Shown here in pieces: positions 48,287 through 56,646 of a DNA stretch of 64,000 nucleotides. Positions within the stretch are counted from its first letter, which is position 1, and each line of letters opens with the position of its first letter. The translations under genes and the position numbers were made by a program. The notes under the pieces are model-generated. The model was not told the origin of the DNA. It made no database searches and was given only the letters and a program-made list of their open reading frames with translations. Source of the DNA: Megalopta genalis (taxonomy: Eukaryota > Arthropoda > Insecta > Hymenoptera > Halictidae); the NCBI RefSeq assembly GCF_051020955.1, contig NC_135014.1:29629742-29693741 (forward strand), read 5' to 3'.

Positions 48287-51200
48287 GCGGAGGAAACAAC
48301 TCGGATGTGAACAAAAAAAAGAAAGCGTTTCTTCGTAGTTTCCTCTTTTGTTTTCCGTCTTTTTCTTAGTATTGTTCTTATTGTCTCTCGTGGAGATTGG
48401 TGTCGGTCATGGTGTACATACCAGGATCGCCGAGGGGCAGGAGGGGGTGGGCAGAGATGCTGGAGCTGCCCATAAGGGAGCTGCTTGGAGTGGCCCCACG
48501 ATAGCCTCCCCCCTCCAAGCCCTGCAATGCCCTACCACCGCTAGTCTGCCGGAACGAATTGGACCTGCGAGCAAGAGAGAGTCAAGTTCAGCATCAGACT
48601 TAGGCTACCAAATTGCCAAGCCTGTCCAGAACACTAACTTATACGTGATTCTCTGTATTTTGTTTTCATTTTCTTTATATATTTCCTGTTCCCTTTTTTT
48701 TCCCTTTTCTTATGTCATTTTTGTTTCGTGTCTGTTGTTCCTTATCTAATCATCGTCTCCGCCGATCTAGCACCATCCCCCCCGCGTGCGCGCGCTCGCT
48801 CAAGATGGTAGCGTGGATCGATCATCGTGGCAACGCCGTTATATCGTTTCAAGGGTTCGCTCTCTCGGAACCCCTTGCCCTGCGAGATTCTCTTTCAAAG
48901 CTGCCTCTCATCGCTAACGATTCCACCGACGATAAAAGAAAAGCACACGCGAACGCGAATTCTCCTCCCGGTTTTGCGAACCGAATTGTCGCCGTTGGAG
49001 AATACTTCCGAGATGGAACTTCTACCTTCGTATACGCGGTTCGAGCTTCCGGTTTGAAATTTCGAGTCGACAGAAGGGCGAGGGGTTCGGGTATCTCGCT
49101 ATCGCTCGACGTGTTCGCGGCATGTCCCCCATGTGTCTTCGAATCTCCGCGAAGTGTCCGCGGTACAAGAACAGCGAAAAAGAAGGAGGAAAAGTGTCGA
49201 TGCTACTCCGCGGATCGATCCCCGCCCTCAAAACGATAAAAATGTAGATCGTATGCGGCTCACGGATAATCAAACGTCGTCTTTCGCACAACGGACACGG
49301 TTCCTTTGAGATAACGCACCGTTAGCCGCGGCTTCATCAACGCGTTCCGCTTCGAGAGCAGGTTTTTCGCGCGCGCGCGCGCGCGATTGTCGCAGCGGGT
49401 CGAATAGCATTTGTACGTTCGATATTCTCGCAATCGCTCTACCGGGAAACGCATAAGATAGATTCAGGTTCGAATTAGATTTTTCAGGAAAATAAAAGAA
49501 GAAGGATACCTTGCACCGATCTTCGTTTAAACAATAAAAAAAAAAGAAACAATTAAAACGGGTGTATAAAAGACTAACGCTCTAGCTACCAGAGGCGCAT
49601 CGATAGACTTTTCAGGAATAGAATAACTATGGCTATCTATCTTTAAGAGATTTTGTACCTGAGCGTACAAATACTTTCTCGCGCGAGTCCGTCAACTGTA
49701 TTATGTACAAGGACGAGATCGTCGTGAGGAAAGAGTAATCGTTCTAGTCGCTATCGTGGAGAACAGTCTACCGCTATATATGTATATATCATATATTTTA
49801 TACATGCGTATACATATATGTATACGTATGTGCATACGCGAGTATTCAATATATATGTATATACTATAATATATTTATATATCGTTTGTTGGTGAGAGAA
49901 AAAAACGAACAGAAAAGAAACAAAATACAGCTGCCGGGTACAGTGAAACATGATAGTTCGCAGTGTGCGTATGTCGATATGTATGTATGCGTATCGTTAG
50001 AGGGTAGGTATGTACGCGTGTTGATGCGTGTGTACGTGTGTGGCTGTGTGATTATAACAATGACGAGAATTAGTGATCACGCTATCGAGAAAGAGGGTAA
50101 CACATTGATCATTCGGGTTATCGTGCCTGATGGTGAGCCTGACTCCCCGCCACCCCTGTCCGAGCAGGCAACACTGACAAACGGTCAAGTACAAGAAGAA
50201 CTAGTACGTACAGAGAGACAAAGAGAGAAACAGAGAGAGAGAGAGAGAGAGAGTGAGAGAGAGAGAAAGAGAGAGAGAGATGAAGAGAATGAGAGAGGGA
50301 GAGAGACAGAGTGAAAGTGAAAAAATAAAGACACGCTTGACACTACGGAAATACGTTGGAGCAACGACGAAATAAAAAATACCAATGTCCCGGCTAAAGC
50401 AAGACCGTGCCACCTCCCGTCTTAACCACGTAAAGAGGATTCTCGGTGTGCTGCGCTCGTTGAACCAGAGAAAAAGATGCTACGTGTACACGTATCCGAA
50501 CGAGATATGAACACCAGCATTATAAAAGGGGGGGAGGGGACAGTACATTAACGGTACGCATGCACTAACGCTCTACGCATTACTATGGTATGATATGCCC
50601 AAGAGGCTCGTTCGGTCCTCGTGTCGACACGCTGCATATCCCATCGTGCGCCGCTGCTACTCACCTCTGAAACGTTTGCCTCTTCACGTAATTGTCGCGC
50701 ACGAACTCGACGATCTGCTTCTGGGTTTTGCCGCTATACCTGGTGATCAAAATGAAAATCGTCCATTCAATCCGTACAACTCGACTACCATGATCCAACG
50801 CTAGAAGCACCGAGACAATTGACTTGGGGAGTGTCGTGTACAGTAGTTCTAGCGTTGATCGATCGGTCCTAGACAGTGGACGTTACAAGGAATTGTACCT
50901 AAACGAGGAACCACGGCTGAGCACTCGGGTCTTTTGCCGCACGACCCGCTTCACCACGGAACAACGGAAGAACCCGTGGTTCTCCACGCATTTCTTCCAG
51001 AAGTTCTTGCACTCGTTGCGACCCTCGAAGAAGAACTCGACCGTGTCTTTGTAATAACCCTGCAATCGAGAATGATCGATCGAGTCTCGTTCAACATTTT
51101 TGGATGCAACATTCGCGAGACCATGATACACTTACGTATCCTTCAGGGTGGAGTTTGATTAAGAACCGCTTCCTCTTGAAGCTGATCTTGCGGATCTTCG

Positions 51201-53184
51201 CCCAGCTGAACGTGTTAATTTTCGAGAAGTGCTGGTAGACCACAATCCCCATGTGCGCCACCGCCAAATTCAGGGGCACACCCTCGTGGTCCTTGAACAA
51301 GATGACGAGGCAGGTTTGAAATTGCTGAAGATTAGGAGAGCCGGCGATTACTCACCTTTGCCGGATGCATTTTCATTCCGTACAGCTCGCAACGACGCGC
51401 TGTCTCCAAGAGATTCAGGTCAGCCTCCGCCGGCGATTGGCCTCTATTCGAACAATACAAGGTTTCAATGAACTCGATCCGCAACTGACTCGCCCTAGCC
51501 GAACGAAATTAAACGGTGTTATATCCTTACGCGTGTTTCTTGTGGTTCTCCATGATGCGACGCTCCAGCTCTTGATCCTGGTGAGGTACAAATTTGTATG
51601 TCGATAGGTAAGTGTGATCCGGATAATCTTCTATTACATAATCTCCGCATTCCGCTGAAATATAAACGATCGATTAAGAGCTGCTTCCTCAATGAACGAG
51701 TGTCGCGTCCGGCTCACCCTGAACGATATAGCTGGCCATCAAGGCTGCCGTGTTGTCGTTGCATTGTAGCAGACCTTGGGCCAAGTCTCGCTTGATTTGA
51801 AGGCAAAATAAATATCTCGTGAACTCCTCCTCCAGCTGCGCCGGGTCCGGTGTATAAAATTTCACGCAAAATTTCAAAAGAGGATCTATCAACGACAGTC
51901 CAACTTGTCTGCAAACGGGCTTCTCCAGATCCAACCAGTACTGCAATTAAAACGTGTTCATTAGTTTCACGAGACAAATTGGATCGCCCTGTTGCGTGTT
52001 GATTGAAGGCTTACTTTAGTCCCATTAGGTTCTTGATACTCGAGTCCGAAATAGTCAGCCTCCAGAAGATTCAACTGTTTGCAGACTTGATCAAACAATA
52101 CCCTGCCTAGCGCTTTTGCCTAAAATTAAGGAAAAATTCATATAGATACGAACGAAAGTAACGGAACGCTGAAATTATTCACGAGTTTCATCCGCGTTAA
52201 TCGCATCTTTTTCCGTGTACGTTCATTTATGTGTTAAAGTGCCGCATAAGGCTAGGGAGAATATGTTTCAGATGCTGTAAGTAAAGTCTTATGAATAATC
52301 AATACGTCAATATGTGCACCTTGTGCAATATAGTAGAACCAATTATGTGCTCCAATAGTTCATTTAAAAGTGTTATACTCATGTATATTACACAGCAAAC
52401 GGCTTCGCCGTGCAAATCGGACGCGTCGTATGATAATTATTTAAACAATGCATCAAATAATGCATTTGTATAAATTCTGTAATGTTCGTGTTAATCAATT
52501 ATTTTTAGTTGATCCAAGAGATTACAGAATTCAGCTGAAATATATTTCAAAACGTTTGCAATAACGTGAATAGTACTCAAAGGATTCTGTGGACAATGAC
52601 CCTTGACCTCTATTAGCTAAATGACCCTGATACACTGTTTGGAATGATTCCATGTCTACCGGACAAATTTGATAAAGCTGGCACAGACATTTCTTCAATC
52701 TTCCAACAAAAGAGGTATTACATACAAGAGCTATTATAGTAAACATTGATAGTCCGAGAAATCCTGTATTGTTCGTATATTAATTTAAAGTAAAACTCTA
52801 TGTGTTGTATTCATTTGTGCCTATTAAACATGCCGTTGTGTGGGTACAGTCAACGACTAGCCATTATAGCATTAAGCCGATGCATTAAGGCACTTGTTCG
52901 GTATTAACAAGGGTTTAAGGACATTTTAAACGGTCGCAGAAGTACAAAGCGTTGATAATTCTATGCTCTACCGAAATGCGACGGGTAAGAAGTGTTACCT
53001 GAACTTGAAACATGGTAATCGTATCATCCAACATTTGTACACGAACAGCAAGCATTTTTCCAGCCTTTCTGGGTGTCGTAGGAGGAGTTCTACTACCCCC
53101 GTCCACACCGGCTGGAGTCGAATGACTATGAGGCATCTTGGAACCTCCGCTGCCCTTCATGCTTATACTTTCTATATCATTCAT
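17541..53184 (-). CDS. Cdep: FARP/Cdep orthologue: FERM-FA-RhoGEF(DH)-PH-PH protein, full-length form
   Basis: Nineteen coding exons join without a frame break into 2,877 nt and 958 residues: 52999-53184, 52015-52119, 51718-51940, 51531-51654, 51356-51443, 51136-51291, 50899-51059, 50665-50739, 48422-48564, 20354-20505, 19578-19667, 19078-19453, 18909-19018, 18706-18846, 18475-18629, 18201-18322, 17970-18145, 17651-17910 and 17541-17574. The FERM domain starts near residue 44 (MLAVRVQMLDD) and runs to about 330. The FERM-adjacent segment contains SRGSSFRYSGKTQKQ. The DH domain starts near 478 (MTERTYKKDLDVI). PH1 lies near 705-800. PH2 (about 862-955) contains LRKFKNSNGWQKLWVVF. Order and length fit vertebrate FARP1/2 and fly Cdep, membrane-linked Rho/Rac regulators in neuronal and epithelial morphogenesis. 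The family is certain; the activity in this species is inferred. 5' UTR exons were not located. Confidence 0.93.
19860..20078. mobile_element. Palindromic MITE family A, copy 3 (in a FARP intron)
   Basis: Ends TACAGTAATGTCTCCCTAAC and its inverted GAGAGACATTACTGTA. The arms meet at a hairpin near AGTTGTTGACAATTCGTAAC. The element lies between the linker exon and the first DH exon and is the best preserved copy (219 bp). Confidence 0.85.
20130..20275. repeat. AT-rich tandem repeat (ATATTAATATAAATA type)
   Basis: Repeated TATATATATTAAATATTAAT units, about 145 bases, inside the FARP intron just beyond the linker exon. Confidence 0.85.
21251..21786. mobile_element. MITE family B with partial tandem duplication
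   Basis: A full element runs from TACAGGGTCTCCCAAAAATG (21412) to TTTTTGGGACACCCTGTA (21786). The first about 161 bp, with flank GCCGTTCATA, are duplicated directly upstream at 21251-21411. The arms contain GAAGTAACTTTTTCCTTAGC and ACGAATTATTAACGAAAGAA. The GC-rich centre contains CCAATGAG and CTCATTGG arms. Confidence 0.85.
22311..22345. repeat. (GA)n microsatellite
   Basis: GAGAGA run of about 35 bases, purines on the plus strand. Confidence 0.9.
22428..22648. mobile_element. Palindromic MITE family A, copy 4
   Basis: Begins GTTAAGTTCTCCCTAATGAT and ends in the inverted AATTAGGGAGAATTTACTGC. The arms carry TTGTAAACAAAAATAGATAA and CAGTTTTGTTTACAAACTGA. A further CTCTCCCTAATTTTG fragment follows, perhaps a second truncated end. 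Confidence 0.75.
23783..24342. repeat. 29-bp self-complementary tandem satellite
   Basis: About 560 bases of tandem units such as ACTATAGTCACAGTACTATA followed by GTATATAGT. Some units are shortened to about 14-15 bases. Later units carry TCATAG and a TGCTATAG variant. Each unit contains the palindrome CTATAGTACTATAG, so the array can fold on itself many times. Located in the FARP central intron. Confidence 0.9.
24548..24555 (+). promoter_or_regulatory. Candidate TATA box on the strand opposite FARP
   Basis: TATAAAAG followed about 30 bases later by an initiator-like TCTAGTCGG, then an ATG at 24625. The spacing is that of an insect core promoter. No transcript evidence is available here. Confidence 0.35.
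24625..24705 (+). CDS. Possible 26-residue ORF or first exon downstream of a TATA box
   Basis: ATG at 24625 opens a 26-codon frame starting MPKGFPCIAYLALISM and ending in TAA at 24703-24705. The hydrophobic start resembles a short signal sequence. It could be a micro-peptide, or a first coding exon if the weak donor G|GTTAAG at 24701 is used. I found no matching second exon. It lies in the FARP intron, on the other strand. Confidence 0.2.
   Translation: MPKGFPCIAYLALISMRDNKLCRQTG
25044..25396. mobile_element. MITE family B, copy 2
   Basis: Left end TACGGGGTGTCCCGAAAATG; right end ACATTTTTGGGACACCCTGT then A. Arms share CATTCGAAGCAACTTTTTCC with the other copies. The centre is GC-rich with inverted CCAATAAGAGGCGAG and CTCGCCTCCGATTGG. 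Confidence 0.85.
25813..25865. repeat. (GA)n microsatellite
   Basis: GAGACAAAGAGAAAG then GAGAGAGAGAGAG, purines on the plus strand. Confidence 0.85.
26369..26412. mobile_element. Solo end of a third TA-type MITE family
   Basis: TACAGGGTGAGTCGCTTCGA, then CTCCGTTGCTTTCAATG, matches one arm of the element at 59613-59813. No partner end is visible nearby, so this is a truncated or solo end. Confidence 0.55.
26551..26753. mobile_element. Palindromic MITE family A, copy 5
   Basis: TACAGTAAATGCTCTCTAAT at the left; inverted TCAGGGAGAAAGTA at the right. The central hairpin pairs TTTTATAGTTGTTGACAATC with GATAACTATAAAAACGAG. Confidence 0.8.
27820..28147. mobile_element. MITE family B, copy 3 (left end degraded)
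   Basis: Right end TAATTTTGGGACACCCTCTA. The left part CGGGATTCCTGAGGTCGTTC aligns with the other copies, but the terminal TACAGGG is lost. The interior is very GC-rich. Confidence 0.7.
28275..28320. repeat. GA-rich simple repeat
   Basis: Degenerate GAAAGAAAGACAGAGAGACA run, purines on the plus strand. Confidence 0.75.
28511..28593. repeat. Short inverted repeat with a 53-base loop
   Basis: CCGGATTTACACCTG at 28513-28527 is the perfect inverted partner of CAGGTGTAAATCCGG at 28579-28593. No flanking duplication was noticed. It could be a tiny MITE or an RNA hairpin. Confidence 0.65.
29654..29851. mobile_element. hAT-type MITE with 8-bp target duplication
   Basis: Ends CAGGGGTGACCAAAG and the inverted TTTAGCCACCGCTG. 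The flanks are TCCTAAGG (29646-29653) and TTCTAAGG (29852-29859), an 8-bp duplication with one mismatch as expected for hAT transposition. 198 bp, no transposase. Confidence 0.85.
31651..31812. repeat. (GA)n microsatellites
   Basis: GAGAGAAAGAATGAAAGAAA then a long GA run to 31706, and a second GATA/GA run at about 31768-31812. Purines on the plus strand. Confidence 0.85.
32615..32991. mobile_element. MITE family B, copy 4
   Basis: Left TACAGGGTGTCGCAAAATTA; right TAATTTTAGGACAGCCTGTA. Shares ATGCAATCCGCCGCTTCGTT and the Lys-loop-like GTTAATAACTCGTAAACGAA arms with the other copies. GC-rich centre. Confidence 0.85.
34528..35404. mobile_element. 877-bp TA-flanked non-autonomous DNA element
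   Basis: The left end TAGGGCAAGCGTAGGTATTG then CTGCG pairs with the right end CGCAGCAATACCCGCACTCG then CCCTA. Internal short inverted motifs AATACTGCGG and ATACCGCAGTA recur near both ends. The interior is much more AT-rich than the surroundings and encodes no protein longer than 77 residues. Probably a deletion derivative of a TA-targeting DNA transposon. Confidence 0.8.
35835..35861. mobile_element. Possible mariner end fragment
   Basis: AAATATTAGGTCAGCCCAGA resembles the TTAGGTYRGCCC-type ends of mariner elements. No partner was found. Confidence 0.3.
35965..36290. repeat. AT-rich tandem repeat (ATATAAATATATATTTATAAT type)
   Basis: About 325 bases of TA/TAA/ATT simple sequence with recurring AATATAAATATATATTTATA blocks. 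Confidence 0.9.
37939..46718 (-). CDS. Cdep: Giant alternative terminal exon of FARP: ~2,925-residue disordered tail
   Basis: One uninterrupted frame of 8.78 kb on the FARP strand. The acceptor ATCGGTTTTCAG|CC at 46718 is in phase 1, exactly the phase left by exon 48422-48564, giving GDP-A-LETPALSLSCGSM into the long frame. It ends in TGA at 37939-37941. Joined to the nine FERM/FA exons it predicts about 3,346 residues. The tail is low-complexity and charged: Gln-rich (45540-45640), a poly-Glu run, about eight ERLDSRE-like repeats (44429-45025), many Lys/Ser-Pro sites (43260-43620), polyproline runs (39035-39100, 38473-38510) and an acidic end (DDDEEEVEEEEDE). No catalytic domain is visible. 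It could instead be a separate nested gene starting at ATG 46680, or be spliced onward through an internal donor. I do not recognise a homologue by eye. Confidence 0.72.
46801..46850. repeat. (CT)n tract upstream of the giant exon
   Basis: CTCTCTCTCTCTCTCTTTCTC on the plus strand is purine (GA) in FARP sense, 80-135 bases before the giant exon acceptor. It is the only GA/CT tract in this gene with pyrimidines on the plus strand. Confidence 0.85.
46888..47163. mobile_element. MITE family B, copy 5 (diverged)
   Basis: The right end ACAGTTTTGGAACACCCTGT then TTA and the central CGATTGTTCGGTGTTTTTCG align with the other copies. The left end is eroded. Confidence 0.65.
47325..47459. mobile_element. 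piggyBac-like MITE with TTAA target duplication
   Basis: TTAACCCTTTCGGTGCC at the left and GGCACTGAAAGAGTTAA at the right: 13-bp imperfect terminal repeats inside duplicated TTAA. 135 bp including the TTAA copies. The CCCTTT-type end and TTAA target are typical of piggyBac. No transposase. Confidence 0.85.
47692..47848. repeat. (GA)n microsatellites
   Basis: Two long GA runs (about 47692-47715 and 47782-47848) flank a short unique segment in the intron before the giant exon. Confidence 0.9.
48222..48288. repeat. (GA)n microsatellite next to FARP exon 9
   Basis: GAGAGAGACAGAAAGAGAGAC then a GA run, about 135 bases past the donor of exon 48422-48564 in FARP sense. There it reads as a long CT tract. 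Confidence 0.9.
48422..48564 (-). other. Cdep: FARP exon 9, the predicted alternative-splicing hub
   Basis: 143 bases between acceptor CTCGCAG and donor G|GTATGT. It encodes SNSFRQTSGGRALQGLEGGG and ends GDP with one leftover base. Both the giant exon and the DH linker exon 20354-20505 begin two bases into a codon, so this exon can join either without a frame change. Its sequence is Ser/Gly-rich linker after the FERM-adjacent region. Confidence 0.82.
49780..49885. repeat. TA/TG-rich simple repeat
   Basis: TATATATGTATATATCATAT and similar alternating purine-pyrimidine sequence in a FARP intron. Confidence 0.85.
50213..50310. repeat. (GA)n microsatellite
   Basis: GAGAGACAAAGAGAGAAACAG then GA runs, purines on the plus strand, in the intron between FARP exons 8 and 9. 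Confidence 0.9.
50665..53184 (-). other. Cdep: Exon cluster encoding the FERM and FERM-adjacent domains of FARP
   Basis: Eight exons. The first encodes 62 residues, starting MNDIESISMKGSGG, a Ser/Pro/Thr-rich lead before the FERM F1 lobe. Key family segments are LGRVLFDQVCKQLNLLEADY (F1), YWLDLEKP and DNTAALMASYIVQ (F2), AGQSPAEADLNLLETARRC, LNLAVAHMGIVVYQHFSKIN and SFKRKRFLIKLHP (F3). The ATG at 53184 is chosen because it lies in frame just before the Pro/Thr lead. No in-frame coding extension upstream is obvious. Confidence 0.92.
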
Positions 53185-56100
53185 TTTTAGTCATCTAACT
53201 TCGACCGTAGAATGACCGCTTATCGTTATTTTCCTAGTGAAAATTTTGTGTAGAATTTCCTATTACGTAGTCATCTGCAACAGAACATGAAATACATGCG
53301 AAAATTAATTGGAATGTGGCATTTAACAATTGAAATGTTTCATTTAATATACGAACAGGCCAGCCAAGTATTTAATTACGTCATAATGGCTATAGAACCA
53401 TAAACTACATCGTAATTATGCTACGTCGTATCTGTCTCGTTGCAATCGTAATCGACAAATCGTCCGGTTAACAGGTGAAATTTTTCAAATTGTCCGCGGA
53501 CACAGCGAGAAAGAGAAACCGCCACGAGGAACAGTCTTCAAAAAAAAAGATTATCTCATTAACGCCCCGTGTCCCACTTTGACACGTTCATTTTAATATC
53601 TAACTACTCTTGAATCTGGTGCCCTCGTACAGCATCCTCGCTAGAGAATTCGCTGTTTAAAAATTCGTTTAACCAGTCCCCGAAATTGCGCGTTGAAACG
53701 CGAAATGATTTTCCGGTGACCGAAAATTCCCAAGGAAAACTTGAACGGAAATAAAAGAGAAAGATATCAACGCGTTAACACGCATCTACGCAGTACCGCG
53801 CGACACATCGCACGCGAATTGCTCTTCTTCCGTCGCGCGAAGAAAAAAATCGCCGAGTGTAACAAGCGGAGGAGAAACGGAGCCGTCGGATACGGCAACT
53901 AAGTCAATGGCAAGGATTACGTAAACGACAATTAATCGAACGAATTTATCGCGGGCAGCGCGTCGGGAGGGACGAAAAAGGGAGCATTATCGCACGCATT
54001 TGTTTACATCGTTCGGTAATGTTGCAGTTGCAAGTTACGTTGCTCTATATACATATACCGATCCTCACGGTCCACCGAGCGCGTATAGCCGTCGCAATGC
54101 TGCGTCGAACCGCTATTACCACGATTACACTGCCGATCGAATAGCGTTAGTTAGGGTACATCGAGAGATTGGCTGCGGTCGAAACGGCTCAAAGTGTTGA
54201 TTTGTCGATCAATGAACGATCTCAAGATCCCGGGTGCACACACACGGCGGTGTACCGTTAACCGCGTCCGCCTCGTTACCTCTGCTGCTGTGCCTTGCCG
54301 AACTTTCTAATACGGACGAACGACCAAGAAAATAAATAAAACCGTGAGTTGCCGTTTCCGAGAAATAAATGACACCTTGGAGACGTACCGAGGAACCGTC
54401 GCGACGTTACACGTACGAGAAGGCCGTGGCGAGAGAGTTAGCAAGATCGGGCCGAACAAGGCGGGGCTGTGAACGTTCGACGAAAACGACGGGAATCGCG
54501 AACGCGAACGACGTTACGATACAACAGGGGACAATCCGTGGTACTTACGTGTATACATTCTTGGATACGTACGTCTGCCGGCTTAATAGGTAACAGTGGC
54601 AGCACGCCCCAAACATACAGCAACGCAGAGTTCATTGATCACCGAACAACACTGGCTCGTTCACCGGCACCACCTCCCGTCGTTACGATCGTGTTCGCGT
54701 CGCCCGTGCTTTCAACGGGCCGTTACCACCATTATTCCCGGCAGATATTCCGCGTACAATCCCCGAATATCCCCGAGCAACGTTCGAGGAAGTATCCGAA
54801 TTGAACCACATCACACACCTACGGAGCGCTCGTCTCCGCCTTGGCATGAATTATACGGGACGTCAGTGGTTCTCAGTGTGCGGGAAACGATCCGATTATT
54901 CATTGATGGACCGCTGTGGCACGGCGACGTCCGAACGTGCCAAACCGTAACCACGAAAAAAGGACAGAGACCAACCCGACGAATAACCCGAACGACCCGA
55001 GCCCGATACCCGACTAAACTCTGCTCCGCCTCCGCCGTGTTGAGAATTACGGCGCGCGCGGTGCACTACAAGGGCGGAGTCACGCGAAAAGGACCCAGCC
55101 AACGGGCTCTAGCGGATCTCGTGGGAAACAGTATGGAAAACCGTTTTCTTGTATCATATAAGTTGCGACACGACAGACGAGATACAGGAAGACGCGGCAC
55201 TTGCCAGTTTGCCAGAGCGTAATTTCGGCCGTGTTCCGGTAACAGAATCGTGCTAGTGTTCCGATAGAAACCCAGCTCAGATCCGAGCATTTGACTGCAC
55301 AAGTTAGATCCGATTAGTTTTGGCTAGTCGAATGCTGTGATTCAAGTTCGAATGCACGAGAGAGTACTAAACTTCAAGTTCGAAGAGATTCAGCGTATCC
55401 TGTGTATATTGTACTTTTTAAATTTTGCGATAAAGTTGTAAACAACTTGTAGATAATATATTTTCTTTTTTAAATCTAATATATCCACGAAATTCCAACA
55501 AAATGAAAACAAAGCTTTACATCAATCGAGATACTAATTTAATGGCGCCTCTTGCGGCAGAATCTCGAAACTCCGGTCAGGTGTTCGTTCAGCGCCAATT
55601 GGACCAGCGGCGAAACGCTGAAACTGGTGAACGACATTACCAACAATTGGATTTGGCTAGCAGTTTGACCATTTTGCCATTTACTAATCGGCGTTGTTCG
55701 GACCACTGAAGGAGCTTTCAGATTTTGCCATAAATAGCACTGCTGTCGCTCACTAATCTATTGTAATATTTCAACACTAAATCATTGAGATTTTTTTAAT
55801 TTTTTAGGGTTCGTATCAAAGTTGGAAAGATATGCTTCGTAATAAATGGACCGCCTGTTGAATATAATTATGATAATAAAATGTAACTTCAAATTAAACA
55901 CTGTTTCCTACCACATTACAGTTCAAACATCGGCATGCTTTCCGTCCTTTCCAATTTCTTGCGTATAGCATCTTCGTACGTTTTCATCCAGAAGGCCAAT
56001 GTAAAAGACAATAAGATGCCAACATTGTTGTTCGTAATGCAAAATTTTTGATTCTTGGTCATCGAAGGTTCAGACAGGACCCTCTAATCTCTAACAAACT

Positions 56101-56646
56101 CCACAAATTCTGCGAGCGAAATAAGGCAGTGCCTCGATTTTGCGCACACATGCGCTCTTCTGCTTCCACTAATCTGCAAGATGGCGCTAAGAATCTGAAC
56201 GCTCGCGAGAACTGTCAATTTATGTGTTCCTCGAGTCTGAAACGATGAGTTGTCAATGAATGAAAGAAACAGGAACAACAACAATTACCGTGATTTTAGC
56301 GAGCAGCAAGTATCGTGCCACAGATTGGACTATTCGCTGTGCGAGTTGAACACGTAAGTACGAAAATACTGCAGTCTTTTGTCAATATTATTGTTACCTC
56401 CTGCCTCCTACAAGAAGACTCGGACACTCTTGCAGTGTCCGAAATAACCTTGCGATAGAAATTCTAGTATGTAGTGTCAAAAACAATAGCATTTTCATTT
56501 AGGTATGTGTCCAAACTATACGCCCGAAATGATCTTTAAAAGAATCGTAAAATTTATCGATGTATAAAACTACTCCAATTTACAGGTCTTTTGGAATAAA
56601 TGGTTTAATACGAATCCGTTGAACGCAATTATCGCATAAAAGTACA
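53185..56646. other. Intergenic DNA between divergent FARP and sugar transporter genes
   Basis: The two genes diverge from this 3.5 kb, so it should contain both promoters and 5' UTR exons, but I could not locate them. A foldback repeat copy lies at 55543-55740. Open frames at 54369-54804 and 54596-55222 lack recognisable features. Confidence 0.6.
55543..55740. repeat. Palindromic foldback element, copy 2
   Basis: GGCGCCTCTTGCGGCAGAAT at the left. The core TTCAGCGCCAATTGGACCAG, GCGGCGAAACGCTGAAACTG and AACAATTGGATTTGGCTAGC matches the copy at 1244-1446. The right arm is more diverged (ATCGGCGTTGTTCGGACCAC). Found upstream of the sugar transporter. Confidence 0.7.

Larger units (their letters stand above)
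20506..48421 (-). other. Cdep: 27.9 kb central intron of FARP (skipped or partly used as a terminal exon)
   Basis: In the full-length form this is one intron between exon 48422-48564 (ends phase 1) and exon 20354-20505 (starts phase 1). It holds the giant alternative exon at 37939-46718 and many repeats listed separately. Outside those I see no other convincing gene, apart from a weak promoter-plus-ORF candidate at 24548-24705. Confidence 0.8.
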
